A DNA stretch of 64,000 bases, taken from NCBI GenBank assembly GCA_021234535.1, contig CM037839.1, positions 12,339,419 through 12,403,418 of the forward strand, read 5' to 3'. This stretch comes from Stichopus chloronotus. Lineage: Eukaryota > Echinodermata > Holothuroidea > Aspidochirotida > Stichopodidae. The notes under the pieces were generated by a model. It made no database searches and had not been told where the DNA came from. It saw only the letters and a program-made list of their open reading frames with translations. Below, piece after piece: positions 1 to 14,800 of the stretch. How positions within the stretch are numbered: the first letter of the stretch is position 1; each line of letters starts with the position of its first letter. The position numbers and the translations under genes are program-made.

Positions 1-961
1 CAGATATCACGTATCAATAACTCTTGTGAAAGAGGTTGATCCGCAACAAAATCCTGCAGTAGCTCAATTATTCTCTAATTTTTGGGAATGTAGGAGAAAA
101 TAATGGGATAAGGAAACAGAGAGATTTAGTCATAAATAACATTTGAAGATCTCTTTAGTTTTGGGAAGGGACGTAATCGTCAGTACCCTTCATTGGTTTG
201 ATTGATAGTGATTTTGTTGTTGCATTGCTCATCAGTAGTGATTGCAGTAATGCTGATGTCTTCAGTATTACTGATGTTGGCATCATGGAGTTAATTATAA
301 TCATTACTGGTATTGATGCTATAGTCATCACTATATTATTTATACTGATGTTGTTGAGTTTATCATTGTTGTTGATATTGGTCTTGCATTCATAACTATA
401 AGAATTGATGTTAGTGATGTATTCATCATTAAAAGTGATATTGGTATTGTTGTATTCATTATTGTTATTATTATTTATGTTGATGTTGTATTCCTGATTA
501 TTGGTGATAGTAATATCATTTTCATCATTATTATTGATATTGTATTCATCTTTATTAGTGATGTTGGTATTACTGTTGTCATCAGTATTATTGATATTGG
601 TGTAGTTGTGTGCATCATTATTACTGATATTGGCATAGCACTCTTCATTATTAGTAACTTCGGTAATGTTTTCTTCGTAAATATTACTGATATTTGTGTT
701 ATCATGTTCATCATTATCATCTTTGGTATGGTTGTTGCATTCATCATTCCTTTTATTTGCATTGCGTTGTCATGTTTATTGTTATTCTTATTACTGATAC
801 TGGTGCTGTTTTATTCAGTCTTTATTGTTATCATTAATATGGTCTTGTTTGCCTTCATTTTCTACTCTTGTCATTGACGTAGGTGGTGTTTACTTGTTCC
901 ATTTATAATTGTGATCATTATATAGAACACTTTCAGATTGATATATCTCTTTGACTTGCAG
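1..961 (+). repeat. Intron with a degenerate simple-sequence tract rich in GAT/ATT/GTT triplets
   Basis: From about 200 to 880 the + strand is a run of imperfect triplets (ttattgatattggtgt-like motifs recur), with T-rich strand asymmetry. Open frames here translate to low-complexity I/L/V or M/T/I strings and are not genes. The tract sits in the intron ahead of the first visible EYS-like exon, whose acceptor is at 960-961. Confidence 0.7.
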
Positions 962-3900
962 GTCAGTGCATAAACCTCGTAGGAGGGTATGAGTGTTCAT
1001 GTGTCGACGGATGGTTTGGAACACACTGCGACGAAGACGGAGACCAGTGCCTGTCTTCGCCCTGTCGCAACCAGGCCATGTGTTTGGACCTCGTTCAAGA
1101 TTTCAGTTGCTTGTGTTTGAATGGATTTGAAGGTGAGCTGAATAAAGCACCTACAGACAGCGTGGAATAAAATGATGGTGTTGATGATGGTGCTGATGAT
1201 AAGGTCACATATATCTGGTAATTACTCCTTAAGAACTGAGTCACAGCATCTTATTGTGACTACACCGTGAATGATGACAACTGTGACTTATTCACAGCCT
1301 TGTTTCATTGTGATCAGGTGTGACTCAACCGTTGCATGAGATTTCTCCTTTTCAAAGAATTATTTTAATGCAGACAGTCCATTAATCTACATTGCCTGTT
1401 GTTCATGTTTACGTTGATCTCAGAATAACTCTCTCTGATCAAATCAGAACTCTCTGATTTTTAATCATTAATCAAAGTGATCATTTTGTGTCAACTTAAG
1501 CTTCAGTGGCTCTAATCAGTTCAATTTCTGACGTATATATTGTTTTTTTTTGTTGCATTGTTTATGGTTATTTTAAACTTCTCTCTTGTAGGTGACCAAT
1601 GTGAGACTGACATTAATGAGTGCCTGAGTTTTCCTTGTGGTAATAATGCCACCTGCACAGAACATGTTGGAGGTTACACTTGCAGTTGCATGCCAGGTTA
1701 TACCGGCCTGCTCTGTGAATTTGAACTTTTTGAATGTTCAAGTGCTCCCTGCCTCAATGGAGCTACATGCAGTGACCTTCTCAATGGCTACCAGTGCCTT
1801 TGTTCAGCCGGTTTTGCCGGTTCAAACTGTGAGATCAACATCGACGACTGTGGAGGTCACGGCTGTCAGAATGGCGCCACTTGTGTGGACCTTGTTAATG
1901 AATATCAGTGCCAGTGCCCACCTGGTTTTCAAGGACAATTCTGCGAGGTGGACATCGACGAATGTGACAGCCAACCTTGTTTTAATGGAGCCGTGTGTAT
2001 GGACGACATAGCCGGATTTGACTGTGACTGCCAGCCCGGTTACGAAGGATCACTGTGTGAGAGGGACATGGATGAATGCCAGTCTCACCCCTGCCAAAAT
2101 GGTGCCACCTGCCAGGACGAGCCCAATGGTTATCGATGCCTCTGTGTCGATGGTTACGAGGGCGTCCACTGTGCCAGACAAATAGATGAGTGTAGTAGTT
2201 CTCCCTGTCTTGAAGATGGAACCTGCCTGGATTTTGTGGATGCTTATCAATGTCTGTGCCCGGCTGGTTTCCGTGGTGACAGGTGCGAAGAAGAGATACT
2301 GGAGTGTGCCAGCCAACCTTGTCAGAATCAGGCCACTTGCAGGGACTTAATTGGTCAATACCAATGTGACTGTACCATTGGCTACAGGGGTGACAACTGT
2401 GAGCAAGAGATTGATGAGTGTTTCAGCAATCCCTGTAGTAATGAAGGTTTGTTGCTCTTCATTACATCAATTGGTACGATGGGAAAATTTGAATTGATCT
2501 CTCTTAATTATTGTAGCTTGAATCATTGCCTCCATTTTTCTTTTTAAACTTCTTACCATAGCACCAGATTGTTCTGACTGATGTGATGGAGCTTTTTGAA
2601 TTTTTCCTTTGCTTTAAATTCCACAAGTTTTAAAGACCTAACCATGAGGCATCCTGTTACTTTGTCCTAAGTACTGTATAATAGGAATGAATCTCTGTAA
2701 TCAAAATGTGTGTTGCCTTCAAGTCACCACATATGTCAAAGGATTGTCCATCCCTTATCTTGGGTATTCAAGTCCTTTAGTTTTGTAACCATATCACAAT
2801 TTAATCAAGTGTTTTTGTCCAAAGATTTGACTGCAGTCACTTATTTACTGTTAGTTCCTTGTCATTTGATATTTCACTTCAACTTTGTCACAAAGTCCTT
2901 TTTATCTCAGTCTCTTAATTTTTTTTTTTTTATTTTTTGTAGGAGAATGTGAAGATTTATTGAGTGGTTACAGATGCAACTGTCTGTCAGGTTTTACCGG
3001 GATTAACTGTGATACCATGGATGCCTGTCTGTCTGCTCCCTGCAAGAATGGTGGTACTTGCCGCGAGACCGGCACCGGTGGTTTCGTTTGTGACTGTGAA
3101 CCTGGGTACGGCAGCCTTCTCTGTGAGATCGAGAGGAATGAATGCCAGAGCGACCCTTGCCAGCATAATGGACAGTGTCTCGACGGAATCAATTCTTATC
3201 GATGTATCTGTCTAGCTGGATACACAGGTTTGCTTTTTTCTATTCTTCTTGTGATAGCTTGCCGTGACAAGTTTTTTCAAAGATACTTTATATACCAGAG
3301 AAATAGTTTGGTAATTCCTGTTCATTTTAAAGCTCTTATAACAATCTATTGTGCCATCCTGACATTAGTCACATAGTGTTCTAGCTTGTTATTTTGATTT
3401 GGTAGCCTTCTGTGATCATAGCTATGCAGTCTTAGCTTATTATATAAAGCTGAAATTGAATTCTTGTTCTGAGGGCAAGTAACATAAGATGGTGTATCCT
3501 TGGGAAGCCACTGGGAGGGGGGATTTCCAGTAGTACCCTTTCCACTTTGTGGAAGTTTTTATAGTCTTTGGTATTTTGTTTTTTCCCCATGATATCGTCA
3601 AGAAACGTCCAGTCTTTACATATATAGTTAAAAGTTCTCCCTAAAATTTCAAAAAGGGATGGGAAGGGTGGGGGGGGGGGAATTGAAGTGCGGGGAGGAA
3701 GAGTGGAATTTCTTGCAGGTCACATCTTGACAATGGATATATCATGGACGATATTAAGACACAAATGAACAGCTTTTTAGTTACAGTAACACATGTTTAA
3801 TAATGAAATGAGCCTCATTTAGAGATGATTGCATTGACCCAAATGCCTACATCTTCATTTCACTACTATATGGACCCAAAAAGTGCCATCACTTGTAAAA

Positions 3901-5817
3901 AGTTATTTAGGGTCATGTTTTATCTTCACATATGGCATAAACACTTTTTGTCTATCAGACACATTTCAGTTCATCAACCAAACTTCCCAAACATTGACTC
4001 TAATTTGTCTGTTTTGTTTTGTTTTTGTTTTTTGTCCACTTTGAATTTTGGCTCCCTCATTATAATATTGTTATTGGTAATGATGAAATTTGGGAAATTT
4101 CTTCCCAGGTCCTTTCTGCGAGTTAGAGATAGATGATTGTGCCTCTGATCCTTGTCAATTTGGTGGTTCTTGTTTGGACGGCCTGAACAGTTACGTGTGC
4201 ATCTGCCCGGCGGACAGAGTGGGCCGCCACTGTGAGCAGCTCTCGGCCTGCACCGACAACCCGTGCAGGAATGGCGCCATCTGTCGAAATACTGGCAATG
4301 CCATCGGTGAACGGGTGTGTCTCTGTCTGGACGGGTACGAAGGAATGCTGTGTCAGACCGATGTGAACGAATGTCAGAGTGGCCCTTGCAGTGGAGGAGG
4401 TAAGGCCAGAACGGTGGAAGAAGAGAGAACCTTAGAAACAAACATTAATTTATACAAATTCCCGTGAAATATACGTGAGGAAGGATTAACTGTTCCATTT
4501 TCAATGAAAATGGTGAGTTATTGCTTGTACGGCACATAAACGTAAAATTAATCTGGACTTTGCCACAGTTTCAGAAGCCAAGCAACTTTAGACCTTCTAG
4601 AACTTGGGATCAGACATTAGACTCGGGCCGGTGTTTACCATCACCGGTGACACAATCGGATTGTCAAAATTTTGCAAATTCCATTTGACAGTGTTTACCT
4701 ATATTCAGCAACCTGCAAAAACATTTGCACCTGGTCACGTATTAATCTGTGAACCAGTGTAGGAATTAGGAAATGCTCCATGTGAGATACTTTCCATCTG
4801 AAAAGGTAAAACATGTTCATGGGGAGGTAGCTCTGTATCGTTCGCTAGGGCTCTTTTTGTAATACCTGTAAAATTTATGATGATTTTAGAATTGCAGTAG
4901 AAACGCTCCAGACACTACATTGTAGAGGAAATAAACATTTTTCAGATGAGAATACAACTGATAGTGGAAGACATCTGATCAGATATTGGCAGATGTTGTC
5001 GTAGAAACATTCGCCATCGGATTGGCAGAGAAAAACCACATCGGTTAACCCCTACTTAAAAAAAAAATTACTGTGGTATGATTGTGAGCTGGATGTACGA
5101 TTTTTGTCACCATGTTGAAACATCATTTTTTTTAATCTGGCTGTACTTTCTGACCATGTGGAGCTACCACTTCTTTTTTTTTTATAACACCAACTTTCTT
5201 TGCTGACATTGTTGTAGCTGTTATCCATTTCTGACAATGCTGAAACCCATAGATTCACCATATCGAGGCCCCAGTTGTCTGTTTATTGGACCATATTAGG
5301 GGAATAATGTCATTGTCCAGACCTTGTTAAATCATGTAATTCATTAATGGTCTGTTTTCTGCTAATGATGAGGTGTCAACCCACATGGATGAATTGTTTA
5401 ATCTGCGACTTCTGCTTGGTAACCATTTTGATTTACTGCCTGAATTTTTTTGTCACCATGTTGAGGTACTGTCTGTGCATGTGGTCACCCTACTGAGACA
5501 CTGTATGTACCTTGTCCACATGTTAAAGTACCATCTATGCATGTGGTCTACCCTATTGAAAAACTGTATGTATCTTAGCACCTCTTTGAGGTACTGTCTA
5601 TCTTTCTGGTTTTGTCTTATATCGGTACTCTCCGGTAATATGTGAGGTACCACCTCTTCATGACTGACCCTTATAAAAAAAAATTTTGTCCTGTTTTTGA
5701 ATCATCAATCACCTGTTTTCTGATACCATGTTGTCTCTCTCAGGTACCTGCATTGACGGCATCAATGGTTTTATCTGCCTCTGTCCTCCCGGTCTCACCG
5801 GTCCCACTTGCTCTCAG
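962..5817 (+). CDS. EYS: EYS-like exons 1-5 of the window: 14 EGF repeats plus one partial
   Basis: These five exons (962-1132, 1592-2446, 2943-3227, 4109-4399, 5744-5817) code for the tail of one EGF repeat and 14 complete ones. Introns are phase 1 and cut in the middle of EGF modules, so each repeat is completed only by the next exon, which confirms the joins. Exon 2 carries seven full repeats, several starting with the calcium-binding signature D-[IM]-D-E-C. Many repeats show the O-fucose consensus between Cys2 and Cys3 (for example CQNGATC) and the O-glucose consensus C-x-S-x-P-C. Exon 5 ends in phase 0, which sets the start of the giant exon. The first exon in view starts in phase 1, so coding sequence continues to the left of the window. 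Confidence 0.87.
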
Positions 5818-8800
5818 GTGAATATTCATATGAATATTCATAAGTTACAAATTCAGTGTCATTGATTTTTTTTTTTGTAGTTTTACCCTCATGAGCATGT
5901 TGCTTCTGTGTCTTGAATTCCTTTTTTTTTTTATTTCTTGTCTTCTTGATCAATTAGGGCTAAAATTTCCTCCTTAAGGCTTAGTGGAGTAGAGAGTATG
6001 ATTAATGAAACTGGTTTAAACAAGTTCTTTTCATAATTATCTCATATGCTTTGTCTTAATTTGAGTGAACAAGTACATCTAGTGTAGCTAAAAAACAACT
6101 GATATTCTCAAATATGGTAATATTTTGTACACTCAGTTACACTGTTGACTTAAAGGTTTCCTTCAACTGACAGAGTCATATTTTTATCCTGACTCTTGCA
6201 AAAAATTTTTTCTAGTGATGTTCTGTTTTTGCCTAAGCATTTCTTTAAAATGTATTGTAATATAATTTTACATAAGATGAAGTGGGAAATTTCTGTGTCA
6301 CTGTCAGCATAAAAAATCAACTGCCTTGTTAGTAATATTTTAAGGACTAGGAAACAAGTCTCAGATTTGCTTAATTATGAATTTCCATGTCTGCCTTCCA
6401 ATTTTCTGTATTGTCCTCCAGTATGTAGACGTGTGTGGCACTGACTTAAATCCTTGCAAGAATGACGGCTTGTGTTGCCAAAGGGGGATCAACGGTTGTC
6501 CCCCCTCGATACCGCTAGGCCAGTTTCAGTGCTACTGTCAGAACGGGTACAGCGGAGACCTCTGCCACATCGAGATAGACGAATGCATCGCATCCCAGGA
6601 ACCGCCTTGCCAGAACGGAGGACGGTGCATCGACACAGCTACGGGTTATCAGTGTGACTGTCTGGATGGATACTCTGGAACCAGGTGTCAGATAGACCTC
6701 CCCTGCACCCCTGACCCATGTCAGTTTGGTTCCTGTCAGACGGTAGGTGATGGTTTCCAATGCATTTGTCAACAAGGTTACAGAGGTACAAACTGCGAAG
6801 TGGAGATACTACCGTGTGATAGCTCCCCATGCCTTCATGATGGGATTTGCCTTGACCAAGACGATGGATACCAGTGTCTGTGTGGTTTCCCTTACTCTGG
6901 GAGTAACTGTGAGACACAGTTAACTCCTTGCGACAATGAACCATGTATCCATGGCCTGTGCTCTGTTGTCAACGTCACCATATTTAGCTGTCAATGCTTT
7001 GATGGGTACGATGGAACGCTGTGTGAATCGGAAGTAAGACCCTGTGACAGTATACCCTGTGTTCGTGGTGTCTGTAGCAACCAGCTAAACAATTTCACCT
7101 GCGTCTGCCCTGAAGGATTCACAGGGGTTGCCTGTGAAAGTGATATACTACCATGTGACAGCAATCCTTGTGTGACCGGAGACTGTGTAAATCTGAATGA
7201 TTCCTACGTGTGTCACTGTAGTGATGACTACACAGGATTGAACTGTGAAACTAGGATACTGCCATGTGACAATGACCCATGTTTTACAGGACGTTGTGTT
7301 AACCAGGGAGATGGATATATATGTGTGTGCCCAGAGACATTCACAGGACAGAATTGTGAAACCCAAATCCCTCCACTTCCTTGTGAAGCTTCCAATCCAT
7401 GTCTGAATTCGGCAGTCTGTATCAACATTGACGAATTCACCTACCGATGTCAATGCAGTGGGAGATTTGTGGGCCCTAGATGTGAAACTGAAATCCCCTT
7501 GCCCTGCCTGAGTGAGCCGTGCCTCAACAATGGGAGCTGCTCGGAGAATAGTCCAGGAGTGTACTCATGCTTTTGCCTCCCATCATTTTCAGGCGACAGA
7601 TGCCAGATCCAACTGGTAGAACCCTGTTCGAGTGACCCCTGCAGGAACAATGCCTCATGTGTCAATGTGGGATTTGAATCCTTCCATTGTTCTTGTGTTT
7701 TCCCGTTTTATGGAAGTCAGTGTGAACTTGAATATGTGTCTCCTTGTTTCACCGGGCCCTGTCTCAACGACGGCCTCTGTCTCGTGAGTGACCTGGAATC
7801 GTACACTTGCAGGTGTGAACCTCCTTTCTATGGGGACCATTGCGAATTTGAAACTCCTGATCCATGCCTCAGTGCTCCCTGTGCGAATGGTGGTCATTGC
7901 ATCAATGTTGACTACGAATCTTTCTCCTGTGAATGTGTGTGGCCGAACGTGGGGCAGACTTGCACCGATATCGCTCCAGACCCTTGTCAGAGCCGGCCGT
8001 GTTCGAATAATTCCACTTGCATCAATAACCATTATGAGTCATTCACCTGTGCTTGCGCTTTGCCCTTCACAGGTGACACCTGCGAGACAGAACTACCAGA
8101 CCCTTGTGTGGGCTCCCCATGTGAAAATAATGGAGAGTGTCGCAATGTCGAGTACCGTTCGTTTGTCTGTGAGTGCCTCGTGCCATACACAGGCCCCCTC
8201 TGTCAGGATATGCTCCCTGATCCATGCTTGAGTGACCCCTGTCAAAATTCAGCCACATGTACAAACAATGACTACGAATCGTACCTTTGTATCTGTTCTC
8301 CACCTTACCTTGGGGACAACTGCGAATTTCTGCCCTCAAATCCGTGCATTAGCCTACCTTGTCTTAACGGGGGTGTCTGCATGGCCAGTGTGGACTTTTC
8401 TATGTATTCCTGCAATTGCAGTTTACCCTTCTTCGGACGTATTTGTGAGAATCAGTTGCCCGATCCGTGTCGTAGTGACCCCTGCATGAATGGTGGAATA
8501 TGCTCTAGTGAAGATTATCAGTCCTACCAGTGTAATTGCACTCTCCCGTACCTAGGCGAGAGGTGTGAGAGTCAGCTCCCCGACCCCTGCGACAGTGGAC
8601 CCTGCATCAATGGAGGAAGTTGTGTCAGTGCCCTGTTCCAGTCCTACAGCTGCATGTGCCCCTCCGGATTTCAAGGCAGTCAGTGTGAAGTGGAACCTCC
8701 AAACCCGTGTAATGGTCAGCCATGTAGGAACAGTGGCACTTGCTCCTTACTTGAATTAGGTGGATTTTCCTGTATGTGCGCCCCGCAGTATTTCGGAGAC

Positions 8801-11800
8801 TTTTGCGAAAGTGTGATGCCAGACCCTTGTGGCAGTGACCCTTGCCGAAATGGAGGAACCTGCCTGAATGATAATTTTGCTGCATTCCAATGTCTGTGTG
8901 TCAGTCCTTACTCAGGATCACTCTGTGAGGTCGGCGATGCTTGTTCGAGTCAGCCGTGTCTCTATGGAGGTACCTGCCTTCTCGACGACAATGACATGTA
9001 CAGTTGTACCTGTCCCCGTGGTTACCAGGGGGAAAGATGTCAACTGGAACCATCGACGAACCCTTGTGCCAACTCTCCATGTCAGAACAATGGACTCTGT
9101 GTGGAGACGACTGATGACTTTACCTGTGAATGTCTCCCAGGTTTCTTGGGTGAATTATGTTCTGACATAGCTACATCGTGCAATCCAGATCCTTGTCGAA
9201 ATGGAGGCCTGTGCTTTGAAGATTCCTTAGGTAAGATAGTGTTTCCTTTCACACCAGGTCATGATGGTCCGTAGAACAAAGGGTTGATTAAGCTGTATTA
9301 ATTGAATGATAAATGTCAGCTTCAAAGTAAATATTCTGTATTTGTTTGGTAACAGGTATTATCGTTACATGTGACAGTATTTTGTTCAAATATCTCACTA
9401 ATCACAAATTAATCTTCAGATGGTCCTTTTATTTTAGTATTAAGGAAGCAGTTAATATTAACATCAGCAACTGCATGGATTGGAATGCTCTTGTTCTGGT
9501 ACTCTCTCAAAATTACTTCATATCCTGTAGAAGACTCATGGTCATTTGATTATAGAAAGTCTATGTACTTTGCATTGAACAAAAAGATGTTGTGAGTCCC
9601 GTCGGTAGAAATTTACCTCAACAAAGAACTAACTTAGGATCATATAACCAAGGATCAAACAACATATGTACTAGTAAAGGAGACCTTAGTTTTGTCAAAT
9701 GCAGAGAAGACTTGTGCTAAGAAATTACCGTTGCATATGATGACACTTGCATAAAAAAAAAACAAGTGGCCATGCCAACAGTGTTGTACCAGAACATGAT
9801 AATTCCTTCAAAACATCTCTTCTTTTTTTTTTTTTACCGCCCTATCTGTCTAGGTCCATTTTGCTTTTGTGATAATGGTTATGAAGGTATCTGGTGTGAG
9901 TTTCTACAAGGAGTATGCTACCCGGTGGATCCCTGCCAAAATGGAGGTGTCTGTTGGGACATCGGTGGTGAGGTAATAGGGACTTTTCTCATTGTTTAAT
10001 TACTATTTGTCTTATTTGTAGTATGTCTTTTAGTGTTTAAACAGTATTTTATATTTTCCCTTGTCTGTTCATATTATTTTGCCACCAACAAACTGACAGT
10101 GTCTTTCACCAAAGGTTATATGTCACTGACTTAGCATTTGCTTCTTCATTGTTTTATACTCCTGATAACTTTCCAAGTAAATATGTTTTTTTTTTCTTAT
10201 CTCAACCTACTCATCCCCTTTAATCATCAGCTTCTTTGCGATTGCCGGACTGGCTTCACCGGTGCCTTCTGCGAAGATGTCATTTCTGGCTGTGAAGCGA
10301 ACCCTTGTGTCAGGGGATACTGCTTGGAAGACAGGAATGGGGACTTTGTTTGCAGGTGGATAATCATTCAGCTTAATGGTGATGGTTATGACAGGAATGA
10401 CACTATGTCAGACTGGCCTGGCATTGTATCTTGGCATATGTCAGTATTTTTAGTGGGTGGGTATAGTCAGGTGAAGCAGTCGGTCAGTGGAGGGGAACAT
10501 ATATCTCCCTTTTAATGAGATAGCTCATTTTACGCTACGGATGTGTGGATTTTTGATCCATGCCTGAGCTTCCTAGTGTGTGTGCTATTGATTTTGTGGC
10601 TTTGCAAGCCACACCATGATCAGTAGCTGATATAATATTGTTATCTGTTTCAAAATGGTAAGGGAACATTTCTATGCAATACTACCATGTGTGCCAGCAG
10701 TAACAGAACACAGTCACAATGTTGGTATGTTAATGTGATAAATAGTAGAATATTCAAGTTTTGATACCTTTCTTATTTTTGGTTCTTTCTGCAGATGTCC
10801 TCCGGGTTACACGGGGGACAGATGTGAGTCAGAGGACCCCTGTAGCTCCGGCCCCTGTCAGAACAGCGCCGTCTGCCAGTCTTCCCCCGATAGTTTTACC
10901 TGCTTGTGTCAGCCTGGTTATTTTGGTCCATTCTGCAGTAACGTTGGTTTGGCTTGCCAGAACAACCCTTGTGCCAATGATGGTCTTTGTATCGTGTTGT
11001 CTTCTGATAATTTTACCTGCCAGTGTCTGCCAGGTGAGGAACTTTTTTCCCCACTTAGTATATTTTGCTTGTCTTGGTCATTACTGCCAATTTAAGCATG
11101 ACTAACAGCAAAGAGAGATGGAACCGATGTGCGTTGGTCTAATGAGCTTTTGTGTATCAGTGAGACATAAAGAAAGAAGGAGAGCCTGCTTGTAATATAA
11201 ATTACAGAGAGAAAATTTACCTGGGTTTTGTGTCAATTATATCAGTTGTGTGTGATATCTCTGCTGTTGTATGATTATTTATTATTCATTTATTGATTTA
11301 TTTAACAGTGCATATGCCCTTGTTTTCAGTAATAAGGCTTTTTCTGATCGGATTTCTCTTAGAGTTGATCCACTTTAAACTTCATTCTCTCCGTCAACCT
11401 TCAACAGTTAACGGTATGATTTTTCTGATGGAATTGCTCATAATTCCCGTGTGAGGTCGTATACCCATTGAGTCTGAATCTTTTGCAGGTTTCTCGGGAG
11501 CCTCCTGTGAGGTAAATGTCGATGACTGCACTGGGAGCAGTTGCAGCAATGGCGGAATCTGCATCGACGAGGTCAACGGTTTCAGGTAGTTATTTTAATT
11601 AAAGGAGATTGTCGACAGGGCAATGTTGAGTTGACTGCTTCCATCCTCACTTTGATTAGTAAAAAAAATGCCCAAAGGATCTGGCTGTCAAATGTGGAGG
11701 CAGAATGGATTAAAGTTACCCACATCTGAGATATTTTTAAGAGATTGAAGACATGAAGTATGGACCCTCGTACCTCACAATCAGGCAGAAGGAGCTTCTG

Positions 11801-14800
11801 AAAGTCGACGTCGGGAATAGAAGTGTAACGTAGAGTTCATATTAGAGGGTCATAGAAATGGTAGACGGAGAGTGCATGATTAAATAACTGACATAACACT
11901 TCTGTCTGGGATTATGTAAGAACACTTAAAAAGATACAGATTACAGCAAGTATCAGTGAGAGTCAGTAACAGACTCAAATTAGTGAAATATTTGGGTATT
12001 TCAAAAAATGCCACTCAAAAATGATCCTGCATAGTTTTTAGCTCATACCAGCTAGCTGGTGTAATAGTGCAGCATCACTCTATCAGTCCATCCGTCCATC
12101 TGTCTGTCTGTCTGTCTGTCTGTCTATATGTTCACATTTGTTCAAAATGCTTCTCCTCTATCATGCTTTCATGCATTTGCATGAAACTTGGAACACGATG
12201 TTCCATAGGCGGTAGACCATTTTTGGGGTGTTAAGAAATTTTTTGTCTGATGTCCCATGTGGGCCTTTTGGCCCATTTTATGATTTTCTGCAAAGTGCTT
12301 CTCCTTCTACAGATTCTCTTGTGCAATGATTGGTTGTTGATGGGTTGTTATAATGATACTCTGTTTGCAGTCAGTCTAAGGGAGAACATGAATTTGTAGT
12401 CCAGGATTCCATATGAGCCCTATAGGCCATTTCTTGAAATTCTGCAAAAGTTTTGTCCTCCTACTTTAAAGGTGACCCTTAATAAATGTCTCAGACATCC
12501 CTATCTAGCATGAATGATAGTTGAGTACTCGGGCGATGGGTCAGATTGTGTCCTAACTGAAACCCAACCTAGTCTGAGGAGGTACATGCAGGTCTAGACA
12601 TTAAAGGGGCACTTTGAATTATTCAGTTAGTCTTCTCAAACCTGTCAACTGTGTCAAGGTTCCTATAAGGGCTCTTTTACAAACAGATCAATGGTCAAGC
12701 TAATATAGTCACCATGTGACACATGCAAATGAACACTAATGAGCTAGTAGTTAATGGTTTAAATTGGTTTTGGAGAATTTGCAACCATTTTTCCACATTA
12801 GTACTAATTCATATGCCCACAGCTAGTACAAACCAGGTAAATAAAACTGACAGTCTCATAATTACTTCATGTCAAACTTGAAGAGTGATGCAATAATATG
12901 CATTGTTATTTGGTGGTGCCCATTAAATGTATCACAAATTTACTGACAAAGATCCTACTTCTGCACAGTTTGTGCTGTAGTTTATGATATTCTGCAAATT
13001 ATGCAGTCCTACAGATTTTCTTGTACATTCAATGTTTGCGATTCATTATAATGATACTGCTGGTGGGTCCTATGATTGTGATAGGATACACTGATTGTAA
13101 ATGTTACCTTCAGGGTGTTCAGGTATGAGCCTCTGCACCATTGGCACACTAGTTTTTGTTTTGGTACAGCAACTTTGCCTGACAATGGAACTCTTCAGAT
13201 TTCAACTCTTAGTGTAGGCTAAGGCTCCTGAAACGTGTGGTGTCTGTTGATATGTAAATAAGGATGGATTCTTAGCTCGTGATTTGGGGGTTTTTCTTCA
13301 AGGTAAGCCACTGAAAAATTGTTCCATTTCAGACAGAACCATGTTGAGTACTTGTTGCTACTGTATCCCCTCAAATTTTTTTCTTCATTAGTTGGCAAAC
13401 ACAGTGCTGTGCATTGCAGCTGTTGCTATGCATTTTGAGAAGTGCATCGTAAATGTGATAAACTGTGTGGCATTTTGGGGTACGACACTGGCTATTTTGA
13501 TCGCTGGCCAGTAAAGTAAATGAGTCTAGGAACAACACTTTCTTTGTGTGTGATGTGTACAAATCAAAGAATGCAAAGAAAGTTTTCTTCATGTTTCTCA
13601 CCAATTCCCTACCCCCCCAGCTCCAATTGCATGTGGCATTATATAATACATGTTGCCCTGTGGTTGATTTTAATACACATCCATTAGTGGGGGTAGATTG
13701 CTGATGTATGTATAAGAAAGCTTGTCATCACCACATACTGGAACCTTTTTATTGATTCCTTGCCGTAGGCAGGGGAATCTATGCAGTCCTGATGTCGTGT
13801 GTGTGTCTGTATGTGTGTGTGTGTGTGACGGTTGCTCGTAAACACTCTATCTCAAGAAGGGTAACTCTGAGTAATTTCATTTTTGGCATGTTGGTTGCCC
13901 ATATTGAGTAGATGATCCCTATTGTTTTTGGTGTCCAAATCTTGCATATTAATGAGGTTATGGGGTAAAACATAAAAAATTTTAAAACTGCCATAGTTCC
14001 TTATCCATGGGTCAGATTTGTTTTAAACTTGATAAGGTTGTCTGTTATTAACAGGTTCACGACCCTGTGAAATTTAATGCTTATCAATAGAGAGGAAGGG
14101 ATAATTTTTCACTATGAAACAATAATAATAGCCTAAACACCATTATTGTGGTTATTATAATCTACCGTACAAATATATATTGATCTACATTGTGCAATAG
14201 CAGGTGTTTAATCTCTCGCACACAGTTAACTCAATGGGATTGCTCCCTACAGTACTGCATTTGTAACTTAGTGAGTAGCTTCTAGTGTGAAGGGCCTGGA
14301 TAAGTTGTCCAGAGAGATAGTCTTGGTATGGGGGGGGGTCATGGAGTCAGATAGATGGAATGTTAATGGGTTTATAAAAAAATAAGGAAAATAAAAAACC
14401 ATCTGTTCTGTCATTTATTTGGATAATATCAATATCCAGAGGAACAGCTGGTAGCAGAACAAGGTTTCTTAACAATCAAATTGGAGTGCTTTCAATCATA
14501 TTTCACAATGTCGGAAAAGATGGAGGAAGCAAAAATATTGCGGAGGAATCATAACTTAGGGTCAACTTACCAGGACTTTGAGTGTGTTAAAAGCTACTTG
14601 TAACAAGGAAGAAATTATCCTGGTGGTTTACGAAGAATTTTGAGGTAAATATGGCAGACAAGCTGAGTTCAGATGAGGTAAGGTTGAGTTATTTGATTCA
14701 ACTAACAACAGGCAAGACTAGAAGCAGCATTGATTACTTGTGTGTTTCTTGGAGCTCAGAGATACTGTAATGTTGACTGACGTCATACCATACTCATACT

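Noticed and set aside
475..877. Open frames on both strands with Ile/Leu/Val or Met/Thr/Ile-rich products
   Set aside because: They are translations of a low-complexity triplet tract in an intron.
7655..8339. Long minus-strand frames opposite the giant EGF exon
   Set aside because: They are shadows of the repeated Cys codons of the sense strand, with no family resemblance.
13779..13994. Minus-strand open frame shared by 13779-13994 and 37905-38147 as a conserved gene
   Set aside because: It lies inside two copies of the same mobile element and includes a translated GT microsatellite (His-Thr run). Identity comes from the repeat, not from protein selection.
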